Part shown: positions 25,897-32,467 of the stretch, piece after piece
Position numbering within the stretch: the stretch's first letter is position 1
Layout of the letters: the number at the start of each line of letters is the position of its first letter
Source: Verrucomicrobiales bacterium
GTDB lineage: Bacteria > Verrucomicrobiota > Verrucomicrobiia > Verrucomicrobiales > DEV007
DNA length: 46,785 bases
NCBI GenBank assembly: GCA_029213005.1
Contig: JARGPI010000043.1
Coordinates: forward strand, 1-46,785
Reading direction: 5' to 3'
The notes under the pieces: model-generated
What the model was told of the DNA's origin: nothing
The model's database searches: none
The model's input: the letters and a program-made list of their open reading frames with translations, nothing else
Program-made: the position numbers and the translations under genes

Positions 25897-26649
25897 ATGA
25901 CAGGCCGGAGCGCAGAATTCCTCTTCATCAACAACAACAACACCCGGACGAAGTTCGCGCTTTGCTCCCGGGATGCCCTCCTCGAACATCGGGCGGTCGA
26001 AACCTCCGCTGTCTCGATCGCAACCGTTACCGAAGCAATCAAAGGCTGGGGTTTTGAGAAAATCGTAATCGCCTCCGTCGTTCCCCGCGATGTCCCCACC
26101 CTGCTCGATTCGATCCGCGGCAAGCCTCACATCATCGTGAACCATGAGATCAAGCTGGGAATCGAGATCGACTTCCCCAAACCCGGGAGCGTGGGAGCAG
26201 ACCGTCTCGCCAACGCGGCCGCCATCGCCGATCAAATCGGGGATCAACCCGTGATCGTCGTCGATTTCGGAACGGCAGTGACTTTTGATATAGTTGACAC
26301 CCGGCCCGCCTACGTTGGCGGCGTGATTGCCCCGGGACTGGAATCGATGACCCGCTACCTGCACCAGCGGACCGCTCTCCTCCCCAGAATTGAAATCCGG
26401 GAACCGGAAGGAGCGATCGGAAAATCGACTGAGCACGCCATGTTATCCGGGGCGTTCCACGGATATCGCGGCCTTGTCATCGAAATCATCAATCAAATCG
26501 AAAAAGAACTCGGTTCTTCAGCGAAAATCGTTGCTACCGGCGGATATGCTGATTTGATATCGCGCGATCTTGCCGTCATCGATGAAGTGCAACCTTACCT
26601 TACCATGGAAGGACTTAGAAAGATCGCCATTCTAAATTTTCCACTATGA
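25897..26649 (+). CDS. coaX: Type III pantothenate kinase
   Basis: 250 residues. The family blocks are PGSVGADRLANAAAIAD (catalytic GADR, 100-103), VVDFGTAVTFDIVD (D123), GGVIAPGLESMTRYLHQRTA and IVATGGYADL. It phosphorylates pantothenate, the first step of coenzyme A synthesis, with no need for the PanK-I/II fold. Odd point: the N-terminal phosphate loop, normally D-x-G-N-T, reads I-N12-N-N-N-T16 (four AAC codons), so the conserved Asp and Gly are both Asn. The stop overlaps the next start (ATGA). Confidence 0.85.
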   Translation: MTGRSAEFLFINNNNTRTKFALCSRDALLEHRAVETSAVSIATVTEAIKGWGFEKIVIASVVPRDVPTLLDSIRGKPHIIVNHEIKLGIEIDFPKPGSVGADRLANAAAIADQIGDQPVIVVDFGTAVTFDIVDTRPAYVGGVIAPGLESMTRYLHQRTALLPRIEIREPEGAIGKSTEHAMLSGAFHGYRGLVIEIINQIEKELGSSAKIVATGGYADLISRDLAVIDEVQPYLTMEGLRKIAILNFPL

Positions 26650-27581
26650 GCGACATACCAACCCTGGGCATTGATTTCGGAGGGACCTCCATCAAAATTG
26701 CGGCCGTTAAAGGCGCTGATCTGATCAGCGACATGGAGAGAATTCCAACCCAGCAGCACGAAGGTCCGGACGCTCTGATCGAAGAGATCAAAAAACGGGT
26801 CGATTCACTACGGGCCAAATTCCCCGACATCGCGGCTGTCGGCATCGGGGTTCCCGGTGCGATTGATTTTGAAAAAGGCATTACCTACAACCTGACCAAT
26901 GTTCGGGGCTGGACCAATATCCGATTGCGCGACATCATTCAGGAAAAGATCGGTTTACCCACCGTGCTGGAAAACGACGCCAACTGCATGGCCTACGCGG
27001 AATTCAAACACGGCGCCGGCAAAGGATTCCGCAACGTGGTCTGTGTGACTCTCGGAACCGGTGTTGGTGGTGGTTTGATTCTCAATGGCGAACTTTTCCG
27101 CGGGAGTCGCTTTGCCGCCGGCGAAATCGGCCAGATGAGCGTTGATCTCTACGGGGTTGACGGACCTTACGGAAACCGCGGCGCCCTCGAACGCTACATC
27201 GGAAACCGTCAAATCGGAGAACTGGCCGCCCAGAAATATTTTGATGCCGGAAAAGACGCCCCGGAGGATCTTTCGCCGGAGAACCTGAGTAATCTCGCCG
27301 AGGCGGGTGACGAAGTCGCTGTCGCCGTGTGGGACACCGTAGCAACCTATCTGGGAGCCTGCCTGATGAGTACCATCTACCTTTTAAATCCCGATGCCAT
27401 CGTTATCGGAGGTGGCGTGGCCCATGCCGGGGATGTCCTCTTTATACCGCTGAGGGAGAAACTGAAAAACTCCCTGACCCGCGAGTGCTTCGATGATTTG
27501 ACGTTAAGTCACGCCCGTTTTGGAAACACCGCCGGGATTATTGGCTGTTCGACAATGGCGCGGGAGCTCCTCGACGCCTGA
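26646..27581 (+). CDS. ROK-family sugar kinase (glucokinase-like), without zinc site
   Basis: 311 residues. The ATP-binding loop LGIDFGGTSIKIAAV, the catalytic Asp111 in LENDANCMAYAE, and VTLGTGVGGGLILNGEL place it in the ROK family of sugar kinases. The zinc site that is usual for ROK members is absent: GEIGH reads GEIGQ (Gln163) and the Cys-rich CxCGxxGC block reads YGVDGPYGNRGALERY, with no cysteine. So all four ligands were lost together, which suggests a stable zinc-free variant. Substrate probably glucose or a related hexose. Overlaps CoaX and the next small gene. Confidence 0.82.
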   Translation: MSDIPTLGIDFGGTSIKIAAVKGADLISDMERIPTQQHEGPDALIEEIKKRVDSLRAKFPDIAAVGIGVPGAIDFEKGITYNLTNVRGWTNIRLRDIIQEKIGLPTVLENDANCMAYAEFKHGAGKGFRNVVCVTLGTGVGGGLILNGELFRGSRFAAGEIGQMSVDLYGVDGPYGNRGALERYIGNRQIGELAAQKYFDAGKDAPEDLSPENLSNLAEAGDEVAVAVWDTVATYLGACLMSTIYLLNPDAIVIGGGVAHAGDVLFIPLREKLKNSLTRECFDDLTLSHARFGNTAGIIGCSTMARELLDA

Positions 27582-27862
27582 TGGAATCGGAGTTTCTCAA
27601 GAAACGACGCTATTGGAAACGCTGGCTGAAAATTTTACTGGCAGCGTTTCTGATTCCACCCCTCATCGGCATGCTGGGAACCGCGTTTTCGATGGTGGAA
27701 TCTTTTCAATCCCTATCCGAAAACACTCCCGAATCGCCCGAAGCCCTGGCATCGGGAATTTCCCTGTCGATGACGCTTACGGCGATCGGTCTGGTGATAT
27801 CTACGATTATCTTTCCCTTCCTGATCTTCTGCCTTGTCAGATTCATGAAGGTGAAACCTTAA
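27581..27862 (+). CDS. Small two-helix membrane protein, MotA/TolQ/ExbB-like
   Basis: 93 residues with two hydrophobic segments (about 16-40 and 62-87). IGMLGTAFSMVESFQSL and LASGISLSMTLTAIGLVIST follow the pattern of the core helices of ExbB/TolQ proton-channel proteins (GLLGTV..M...F and GIS.AL..TA.GL..A). It is much shorter than true ExbB (over 200 residues) and has no ExbD neighbour, so transport function is doubtful. Its ATG shares one base with the ROK stop. Confidence 0.55.
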   Translation: MESEFLKKRRYWKRWLKILLAAFLIPPLIGMLGTAFSMVESFQSLSENTPESPEALASGISLSMTLTAIGLVISTIIFPFLIFCLVRFMKVKP

Positions 27863-27873
27863 GTCAGGAGCAA

Positions 27874-28587
27874 TCACTCGAGGCGCATCATCGTGTTATC
27901 CTCGCCAAAAGATTCCACAATCGGGCTTAAGCCATCAAAACCACTCCCCCAGGACAGGTCATTGCCACTCCCGCGGATAACCCCGCCACCCATCGAGCCG
28001 AGTATTAAGGTGTTTTCATCGCCGGTGATTTCGATTTTCTTCACCGTGTCGCACTGCACCTGATTGTTCCGGCCTTTCAGGGTCAGCTTTCCACAGCCGC
28101 CGGAAATCACGATCACACCGTCATTCCCCGTAATTTCGACGTCTTTACCGCCGGCATCGATGATTCGATTCGGGCTGTCCTCGCTAATTTTAACCGTATC
28201 GTCACGGTTAATCAGCCCCTCAACTCCCGGGACCGCCTCTTTTTTCTCAGGTTTGGGCGGTGGGGGCATATCCTCCATCAAAATCTTCTCGTCATTAATT
28301 TTAAAATCTTCGGGAATAACCTGCTCCTCCAACCGGGGGACGATTTCCTCTTCAGGAGTTTCGGCAGGTGTCAGTTTCTGTCTGGATGACACACTGCGAC
28401 TGCTCTCCGGCCTTGAGGACGATGACGAGCGGGTGGGACGGGAACGCTGTTCCGTCACCGGTTCCTTGCCTCCATAGTCCGGCGCATCCTTAAAGGCTCT
28501 CTCAAACGACTTGCAGGAGGTCATGACGGAACTGGATCCGAAAAGGAGCGCGATACCGATAAGGAACTGGATTTTTGCAACGGCCAT
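27874..28587 (-). CDS. DUF3060-type lipoprotein
   Basis: 237 residues. A hydrophobic N-terminus ends in VMTSC25, a likely lipobox (Met in place of Leu at -3), so it is probably lipid-anchored. A Ser/Arg/Pro-rich low-complexity part (about 30-125) precedes a C-terminal DUF3060 repeat region (about 140-237) with VEITGNDGVIVISGGCGKLT, NQVQCDTVKKIEITGDENTL and SGNDLSWGSG. DUF3060 is a beta-solenoid-like domain of unknown role. It converges on the ExbB-like gene with 11 bases between stops; no terminator is visible there. Confidence 0.65.
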   Translation of the reverse strand: MAVAKIQFLIGIALLFGSSSVMTSCKSFERAFKDAPDYGGKEPVTEQRSRPTRSSSSSRPESSRSVSSRQKLTPAETPEEEIVPRLEEQVIPEDFKINDEKILMEDMPPPPKPEKKEAVPGVEGLINRDDTVKISEDSPNRIIDAGGKDVEITGNDGVIVISGGCGKLTLKGRNNQVQCDTVKKIEITGDENTLILGSMGGGVIRGSGNDLSWGSGFDGLSPIVESFGEDNTMMRLE

Positions 28588-28829
28588 ATACTGGAGGAAG
28601 GCAAATCTTCCGATCTCAAAAAGACGGGTTAATCCCGTTACCTCTTAGACGAGCGGGATTTCAAAAAATTAGCTCAGCCCCGTCATTCCCCAGCCGACGA
28701 AACCCGAATCGAAAAAGTGCTTCGATTTTTCAAATTTCGATTTGGCATAATCAGATTTTCGGTTATTATTCTCGCCCTGAAACAAGGCGACGCCTTTCAG
28801 GAATTTCGATCTCAAATATTTATTAATTT
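28588..28829. other. AT-rich non-coding stretch before tRNA-Gly
   Basis: No gene seen. It holds the start region of the DUF3060 gene (minus strand), a small hairpin ACGGG-TTAAT-CCCGT at 28624-28638, and a second stem CCTGAAA/TTTCAGG at 28776-28801. Neither is followed by a T-run, so I do not call a terminator. Base composition is clearly more AT-rich than the flanking genes. Confidence 0.4.
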
Positions 28830-28858
28830 TTGTTAATATTATTTGAAAGTTTTATAAA
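28830..28858 (+). promoter_or_regulatory. Promoter of tRNA-Gly
   Basis: TTGTTA at 28830-28835 and TATAAA at 28853-28858 are separated by exactly 17 bases, close to the sigma-70 consensus, in an AT-rich stretch. The tRNA begins 22 bases after the -10 box, leaving a leader of about 15 bases for RNase P removal. Confidence 0.65.
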
Positions 28859-28880
28859 TTCGATCGAAGTTACAAGAGTC

Positions 28881-28954
28881 GCGGGTATAGCTTAGTGGTA
28901 AAGCTCCAGCCTTCCAAGCTGGCTACGTGGGTTCGATTCCCACTACCCGCTCCA
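28881..28954 (+). tRNA. tRNA-Gly (anticodon TCC)
   Basis: The cloverleaf is complete. Acceptor stem GCGGGTA pairs with TACCCGC; the anticodon stem CCAGC/GCTGG encloses CTTCCAA, giving anticodon TCC; the T arm has GTGGG-TTCGATT-CCCAC. The discriminator T (28951) is followed by an encoded CCA (28952-28954). This tRNA reads GGA and GGG codons. Confidence 0.95.
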
Positions 28955-28972
28955 CTTCACCTCTTTTTTCTT

Positions 28973-29956
28973 ATGAAAGGACTCTTGTTCATACTTTTAA
29001 TCACAATCCTCGCGCCCCTCGCTCACGCTCAATCCTGTAAAGTGGAGGTCATCATGTTGAAAGCGAAAGTGGAAGCCGATCCCGGAACGGTTCTATACTC
29101 TCTGGGTGATGCCATCGCGCTCTACCCGCAGTGCATCTCCGACTTGATTGAGGCCGCCATTACCGCCGCCAAACCGGATGCAGACACACTCGAGCAGATC
29201 ATTCGACTCGCCGTCACCGAATACCCGTCAGAGGCAGGAGCCATTGCCGAAGCAGCGATGTTGGCCGCTCCGGATGATGTGGATGTGATTCGTCAGGCTT
29301 TTATGCCGGAGAAGAAGGCCGTCGTAGCCACGCCGGTTGATCCCGACAAACGCTCACCGATTGAAAATTTCCTCAACAACCTCGAGCCTGAAACCGCGTC
29401 TCCTACCATCGCGGAAGCTGAAGTGCCTCAACAAATCGAAGTTCCCGACGGTTCTTTCGAGGTGATGACTTCGAAACCTCATAATCCGGACGACGTTGCA
29501 GCCACCGCCATGCAGGCGATCGACGAGATGCTCGCAAAATTGAAGCATAAAGAACTGGAAGGCTGTTCCGACGCGGACAAAGCCCGGATCACCAAACCAT
29601 CGTCCCGGGAAGTCGAAAAATTCCGACTCAACATCCCTGACGAAACTATCGCAATCACAACGATCAACGACCCGGCGCACCACGATCAAAAGGACGAACA
29701 GCTGGAAAAACCGGCGACGGAGCCATTGATCATCAAAGATCCCGCTTCTGATCCTGATCTGACTGACCTCTTTGAACCAAAAAGCAGTGAAAAGGACCAG
29801 GCCGCTCTCGAAGTTCAGCAGAGCGACGATGAAAACCTCGCTTTCACATCCTCAGTTTACCAAATTCCGCTGACCGGTATCGCTGAGGGCCATGATTCCC
29901 AGCCCGCAATCCGGAGCGCCTCGGTTTCTCCGACGATGCCCAGAGTGCGCCGTTAA
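28973..29956 (+). CDS. Secreted protein of unknown function
   Basis: 327 residues from the ATG at 28973, 18 bases after the tRNA; reading further upstream would enter the tRNA. Signal peptide MKGLLFILLITILAPLAHAQ. Residues 25-110 form Ala/Asp-rich helical repeats (CISDLIEAAITAAKPDADTL; PSEAGAIAEAAMLAAPDDVD) similar in style to other verrucomicrobial exported proteins. The rest is acidic, Pro-rich and likely unstructured, with no known motif. It may be read through from the tRNA promoter. Confidence 0.65.
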   Translation: MKGLLFILLITILAPLAHAQSCKVEVIMLKAKVEADPGTVLYSLGDAIALYPQCISDLIEAAITAAKPDADTLEQIIRLAVTEYPSEAGAIAEAAMLAAPDDVDVIRQAFMPEKKAVVATPVDPDKRSPIENFLNNLEPETASPTIAEAEVPQQIEVPDGSFEVMTSKPHNPDDVAATAMQAIDEMLAKLKHKELEGCSDADKARITKPSSREVEKFRLNIPDETIAITTINDPAHHDQKDEQLEKPATEPLIIKDPASDPDLTDLFEPKSSEKDQAALEVQQSDDENLAFTSSVYQIPLTGIAEGHDSQPAIRSASVSPTMPRVRR

Positions 29957-29965
29957 GAGCGCATC

Positions 29966-30805
29966 CTACCTGGACTTCCGGGCCACGATAAAGGAAAGCC
30001 CGTAGATTACTGAGCCGACGACCACGATGAGTGGCCCCGTCGGCAACTCCAGCTGATAACTCAGCGCCAGTCCGCCCACGTTGTAAACGATCGAAAGACC
30101 CACCGCGATCAACATGATGATCCAGAGGTGACGGGAGAATTTCGATGCGGTTGCTGCAGGAAGCACAATCAAAGCAAGGGAAAGAATGATTCCCGCAAGC
30201 CGAACCAGCAGCACCATGCTGATCGCGGTAATGCCCAGCAAAAGCAGGTAGTAAGCCTTCGAAGACACCCCTCGTAATCTCGCAAACTCTTCGTCGAAAC
30301 AAACCGCCACCAACTTGTGGTAGAACAGGGCAATCAACGTCAACACAATCGCCGCGAGGATCACTGTGGCAATCACATCCCCTTTCGAAGTCAGAAGGAT
30401 GTTACCAAAGATAAAACTCTCCAAATTCACCGCCTTCCCCGGGGTGTAATGGATAAAGAGCAGTCCGGTGGCCATACCGAAGGCCCAGATCGCTCCGATA
30501 ATTGTATCTTCACGCTCTTTCGCCCTCAGACTGACCCAGCCAATCACCGCAGCGGAAAGCAGCGCGGCGACAACCGCTCCAAACATCGGTGAACACCAGC
30601 TTTCCAGACCGTAAGTTCTCGAAAAGTAGAACGACGCTCCGATTCCCCCGAGTATACTGTGAGCAATCGCCGCAGCGATATAACCGATTCGCCGGGTCAC
30701 AACAAAGGTACCGACGACCCCGAAGGTCAGACTGGAGACAATACCGGCGTAGAGCGAGTACCGAATCAGCGGGACATCACGCAAAGCTTCGAAAAATTCA
30801 GTCAT
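29966..30805 (-). CDS. Metal ABC transporter permease (ZnuB/MntB family)
   Basis: 279 residues from the ATG at 30805. Eight or so hydrophobic helices and the family blocks AYAGIVSSLTFG-like start, IGYIAAAIAHSILGGIGASF, AGIILSLALIVLPAATA and YQLELPTGPLIVVVGSVIYG identify the ABC-3 permease family, which moves Zn, Mn or Fe ions inward. Its start lies inside the end of the ATPase gene (8-base overlap), so the two are translationally coupled. No substrate-binding protein (ZnuA-like) is in the window. Confidence 0.85.
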   Translation of the reverse strand: MTEFFEALRDVPLIRYSLYAGIVSSLTFGVVGTFVVTRRIGYIAAAIAHSILGGIGASFYFSRTYGLESWCSPMFGAVVAALLSAAVIGWVSLRAKEREDTIIGAIWAFGMATGLLFIHYTPGKAVNLESFIFGNILLTSKGDVIATVILAAIVLTLIALFYHKLVAVCFDEEFARLRGVSSKAYYLLLLGITAISMVLLVRLAGIILSLALIVLPAATASKFSRHLWIIMLIAVGLSIVYNVGGLALSYQLELPTGPLIVVVGSVIYGLSFIVARKSR

Positions 30806-31574
30806 GTTTACACTTGGAATGGTCTCCCTGACGGTGCCGGGTCCGGCGGTCGTGTTCGATTCGAAGCTCGCCGCTGTAGATTTCCCGAATCGTTTCGCCA
30901 TCGAGCGGGAGTGAATGTCGATGGATTCTCCGGTTCACACAAAGCGTTGAATCCCCGATTTCACTGACGATACCCAGATCGTGGGTCACCAGCAGAATCG
31001 TCAGTTTTCCGCGAAGCTTTTTCAAAGTATCGAGAAACTGAGCTTCCACCGAGAGGTCGATATTTGCCGTCGGCTCATCGAGCAGCAGGATCTCCGGCTC
31101 ACAGGCGAGAGCCCGGGCAATCATAACCCGCTGGCGTTGCCCGCCGGAGAGATCGGAAAAAGGACGGTTTGCCTCTTTCTCCAAACCGACTTCGGCAAGC
31201 GCCTCGTGCGCTTTGTCCCGACACTTCTTGCTGAAGCGTCCAATTTTCAGGCGGTCGAGCCGTCCCATCAACGCGATGTCGAGAGCTGAAATCGGGAAAA
31301 GCGGATCGTAGCGCAGCGCCTGGGGCACATATCCCACCCGGGCAGTGGCATCCGCAGGCGAACCGCCGAGCACCTTCAGTTCTCCGGAATTTGGTTCGAG
31401 CAAGCCGAGCAGCAGCTTAAAAAGCGTCGATTTTCCACCACCGTTCGGGCCGATAATGCAGAGCGATTCGCCCTGCTCCACGGCAAAGTTGGCTTCCTCG
31501 AGAACCTTTGGTTTGCCGTAGCGGAAACACAGGTCCCGACATTCCACGACGTATTTGGATGATGATGCGGTCAA
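30798..31574 (-). CDS. Metal ABC transporter ATP-binding protein (ZnuC/MntA type)
   Basis: 258 residues. Walker A G42PNGGGKST50, Q-loop Gln85 (GYVPQAL), signature LSGGQ 142-146, Walker B ILLLDE 162-167 and switch His199 are all present, so it is a working ATPase. The last 45 residues are rich in histidine and arginine (HRHSLPLDGETIREIY, then HDRRTRHRQGDHSKCKHD), which could bind metal and sense it. It powers the permease encoded just downstream. No Zur/Fur-type operator was recognised upstream. Confidence 0.88.
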   Translation of the reverse strand: MTASSSKYVVECRDLCFRYGKPKVLEEANFAVEQGESLCIIGPNGGGKSTLFKLLLGLLEPNSGELKVLGGSPADATARVGYVPQALRYDPLFPISALDIALMGRLDRLKIGRFSKKCRDKAHEALAEVGLEKEANRPFSDLSGGQRQRVMIARALACEPEILLLDEPTANIDLSVEAQFLDTLKKLRGKLTILLVTHDLGIVSEIGDSTLCVNRRIHRHSLPLDGETIREIYSGELRIEHDRRTRHRQGDHSKCKHD

Positions 31575-31692
31575 GGCCAGACACTAACTCTGAATCTTCT
31601 TCAAGTGCAAGCGAATTGCATTAAAGGAACCTCACGCGAATCATTTCAAGCGGAACCGATTTTGACCTGTCTGCGGGGCCTCTGAACCAAAC

Positions 31693-31704
31693 TGTACAGG
31701 GGCA
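31693..31704. repeat. Degenerate palindrome, site 4
   Basis: TGTACAGGGGCA, a half-degenerate copy of TGTACAGGGTACA; the 3' arm has decayed. It directly joins CAAACATTTCGCA at the left edge of the transposase element and faces site 5 at the other edge in inverted orientation. Confidence 0.6.
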
Positions 31705-31715
31705 AACATTTCGCA
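31703..31715 (+). repeat. Left terminal inverted repeat of the transposase element
   Basis: CAAACATTTCGCA matches exactly the reverse complement of TGCGAAATGTTTG at 32418-32430. Together they bound a 728-base unit holding one transposase gene. A close relative, CAACATTTCGCA, follows site 6 at 46746. Confidence 0.8.
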
Positions 31716-31737
31716 CCTGTGACCCCAGAGATCAAAA

Positions 31738-31750
31738 AGCCCAAAGGGCT
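31738..31750 (-). terminator. Possible terminator of the transposase gene
   Basis: AGCCC-AAA-GGGCT is a perfect 5-bp hairpin. On the minus strand it is followed by TTTT, giving a short rho-independent terminator 106 bases beyond the transposase stop. Confidence 0.45.
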
Positions 31751-31751
31751 A

Positions 31752-31782
31752 ATTCAAACTAGCCCGAGGGCAGCGCCCCGGG
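31752..31782. repeat. Inner inverted repeat, left arm
   Basis: This 31-base arm begins ATTCAAACTAGCCCG and ends GCGCCCCGGG. It matches the reverse complement of 32373-32403 at 30 of 31 positions. Shortly inside it (31803-31826) is CAGCGCTGAAAGCGCGATTC plus AAAC, an inverted copy (22 of 24) of 32396-32419. Confidence 0.85.
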
Positions 31783-31856
31783 TTTCGATACAATCAAATT
31801 TTCAGCGCTGAAAGCGCGATTCAAACATGCCGTGGCGATGGGGCTTTAAAATGTTA

Positions 31857-32312
31857 TTAATCCCAGACATAACGTTCGTCGATATTCACTTCGTGTTTCG
31901 TCAGAAAGCTTCGGTACTCATCTTGAAAGTTTCGCTTGCGGTGATGCTCCTCCTGATTGGAGACATACCTTAAAACCTCATCGAGGTTGCTCTTACTAAC
32001 TGAAAACGATCCATAACCTGACTGCCATGAGAACTTCCCATATTTAGCATCATCAATCTCTTTTATCCACTTAGATGACTTATTCTTGATTTCCTCAAGA
32101 AGACTACTTTGGGATAGGGTTCGAGGTAGAGTGGTTACTACATGAACGTGATCGGAAACCCCACCAACTTTATAGCATACTGATTTTAGATCACGACATA
32201 TCGTTGCTAAATATCGATGCATTCGATCCCGGATCTCGTGATCCAAAAACGGATACCGGTCCTTTGTCGAAAAAATAATGTGTAAGTTAACGTCAGAAAG
32301 TGATTGCGGCAT
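31857..32312 (-). CDS. Y1 (HUH) transposase, IS200/REP-associated type
   Basis: 151 residues from the ATG at 32312 (MPQSLSDVNLHIIFSTKDR), the usual N-terminus of this family; the open frame extends to 32441 but through the repeats. The HUH metal motif is H55VH57 in VGGVSDHVHVV; the catalytic Tyr is Y116 with Gln120 (RYVSNQ); WQSGYGSFSVS and the end DERYVWD are family blocks. Such enzymes cut and join single-stranded DNA at hairpins. The gene is visibly more AT-rich than its neighbours. It stands alone, with no TnpB, inside nested inverted repeats, and may act on the dispersed paired palindromes. Confidence 0.9.
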   Translation of the reverse strand: MPQSLSDVNLHIIFSTKDRYPFLDHEIRDRMHRYLATICRDLKSVCYKVGGVSDHVHVVTTLPRTLSQSSLLEEIKNKSSKWIKEIDDAKYGKFSWQSGYGSFSVSKSNLDEVLRYVSNQEEHHRKRNFQDEYRSFLTKHEVNIDERYVWD

Positions 32313-32330
32313 CACCCATTTTATCACGAT

Positions 32331-32350
32331 TTGAGTCGCGCCTTCAGCGC
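32331..32350. repeat. Third copy of the TTTGAATCGCGC repeat
   Basis: TTGAGTCGCGCCTTCAGCGC is a diverged copy of GTTTGAATCGCGCCTTTAGC (32396 on). It lies just upstream of the transposase start, followed by a run of eight T (32351-32358). Confidence 0.6.
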
Positions 32351-32372
32351 TTTTTTTTGGGGGGCCTGAGTT

Positions 32373-32403
32373 CCCGGGGCGCTGCCCCCGGGCTAGTTTG
32401 AAT
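32373..32403. repeat. Inner inverted repeat, right arm
   Basis: Begins CCCGGGGCGCTGCCCCCGGG and ends AGTTTGAAT; pairs with 31752-31782 (30 of 31). It also contains its own GC-rich palindrome. It runs into GTTTGAATCGCGCCTTTAGC plus GCTG (32396-32419). Confidence 0.85.
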
Positions 32404-32417
32404 CGCGCCTTTAGCGC

Positions 32418-32430
32418 TGCGAAATGTTTG
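32418..32430 (-). repeat. Right terminal inverted repeat of the transposase element
   Basis: TGCGAAATGTTTG, exact inverse of 31703-31715. ACAGGG follows at 32431-32436, and ACAGGG also precedes the left end (31696-31701), so a six-base target duplication within a palindrome is possible. Confidence 0.75.
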
Positions 32431-32462
32431 ACAGGGTACAATCACGGACTGTACCCTGTACA
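32428..32462. repeat. Paired palindrome, site 5
   Basis: TTGACAGGGTACA at 32428-32440 (two arm mismatches, where it joins the transposase element), spacer ATCACGGAC, then a perfect TGTACCCTGTACA at 32450-32462. The two copies are inverted to each other. The pair ends 5 bases before the stop of the minus-strand carboxypeptidase gene at 32468. Confidence 0.85.
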
Positions 32463-32467
32463 GTTTG

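Noticed and set aside
27581..27862. Functional ExbB/TolQ proton channel
   Set aside because: Too short, lacks a third helix and partner ExbD; only the core helix pattern is similar.
28895..28972. Longer start for the secreted protein after tRNA-Gly
   Set aside because: It would overlap the tRNA gene; the ATG at 28973 starts a clean signal peptide.
32313..32441. N-terminal extension of the transposase
   Set aside because: The added codons run through the inverted repeats; the family starts at MPQSL and the ATG at 32312 fits.
31693..32462. Complete IS200/IS605 element with TnpB
   Set aside because: No tnpB frame is found on either strand and the flanks are inverted repeats of a kind not typical of IS605.
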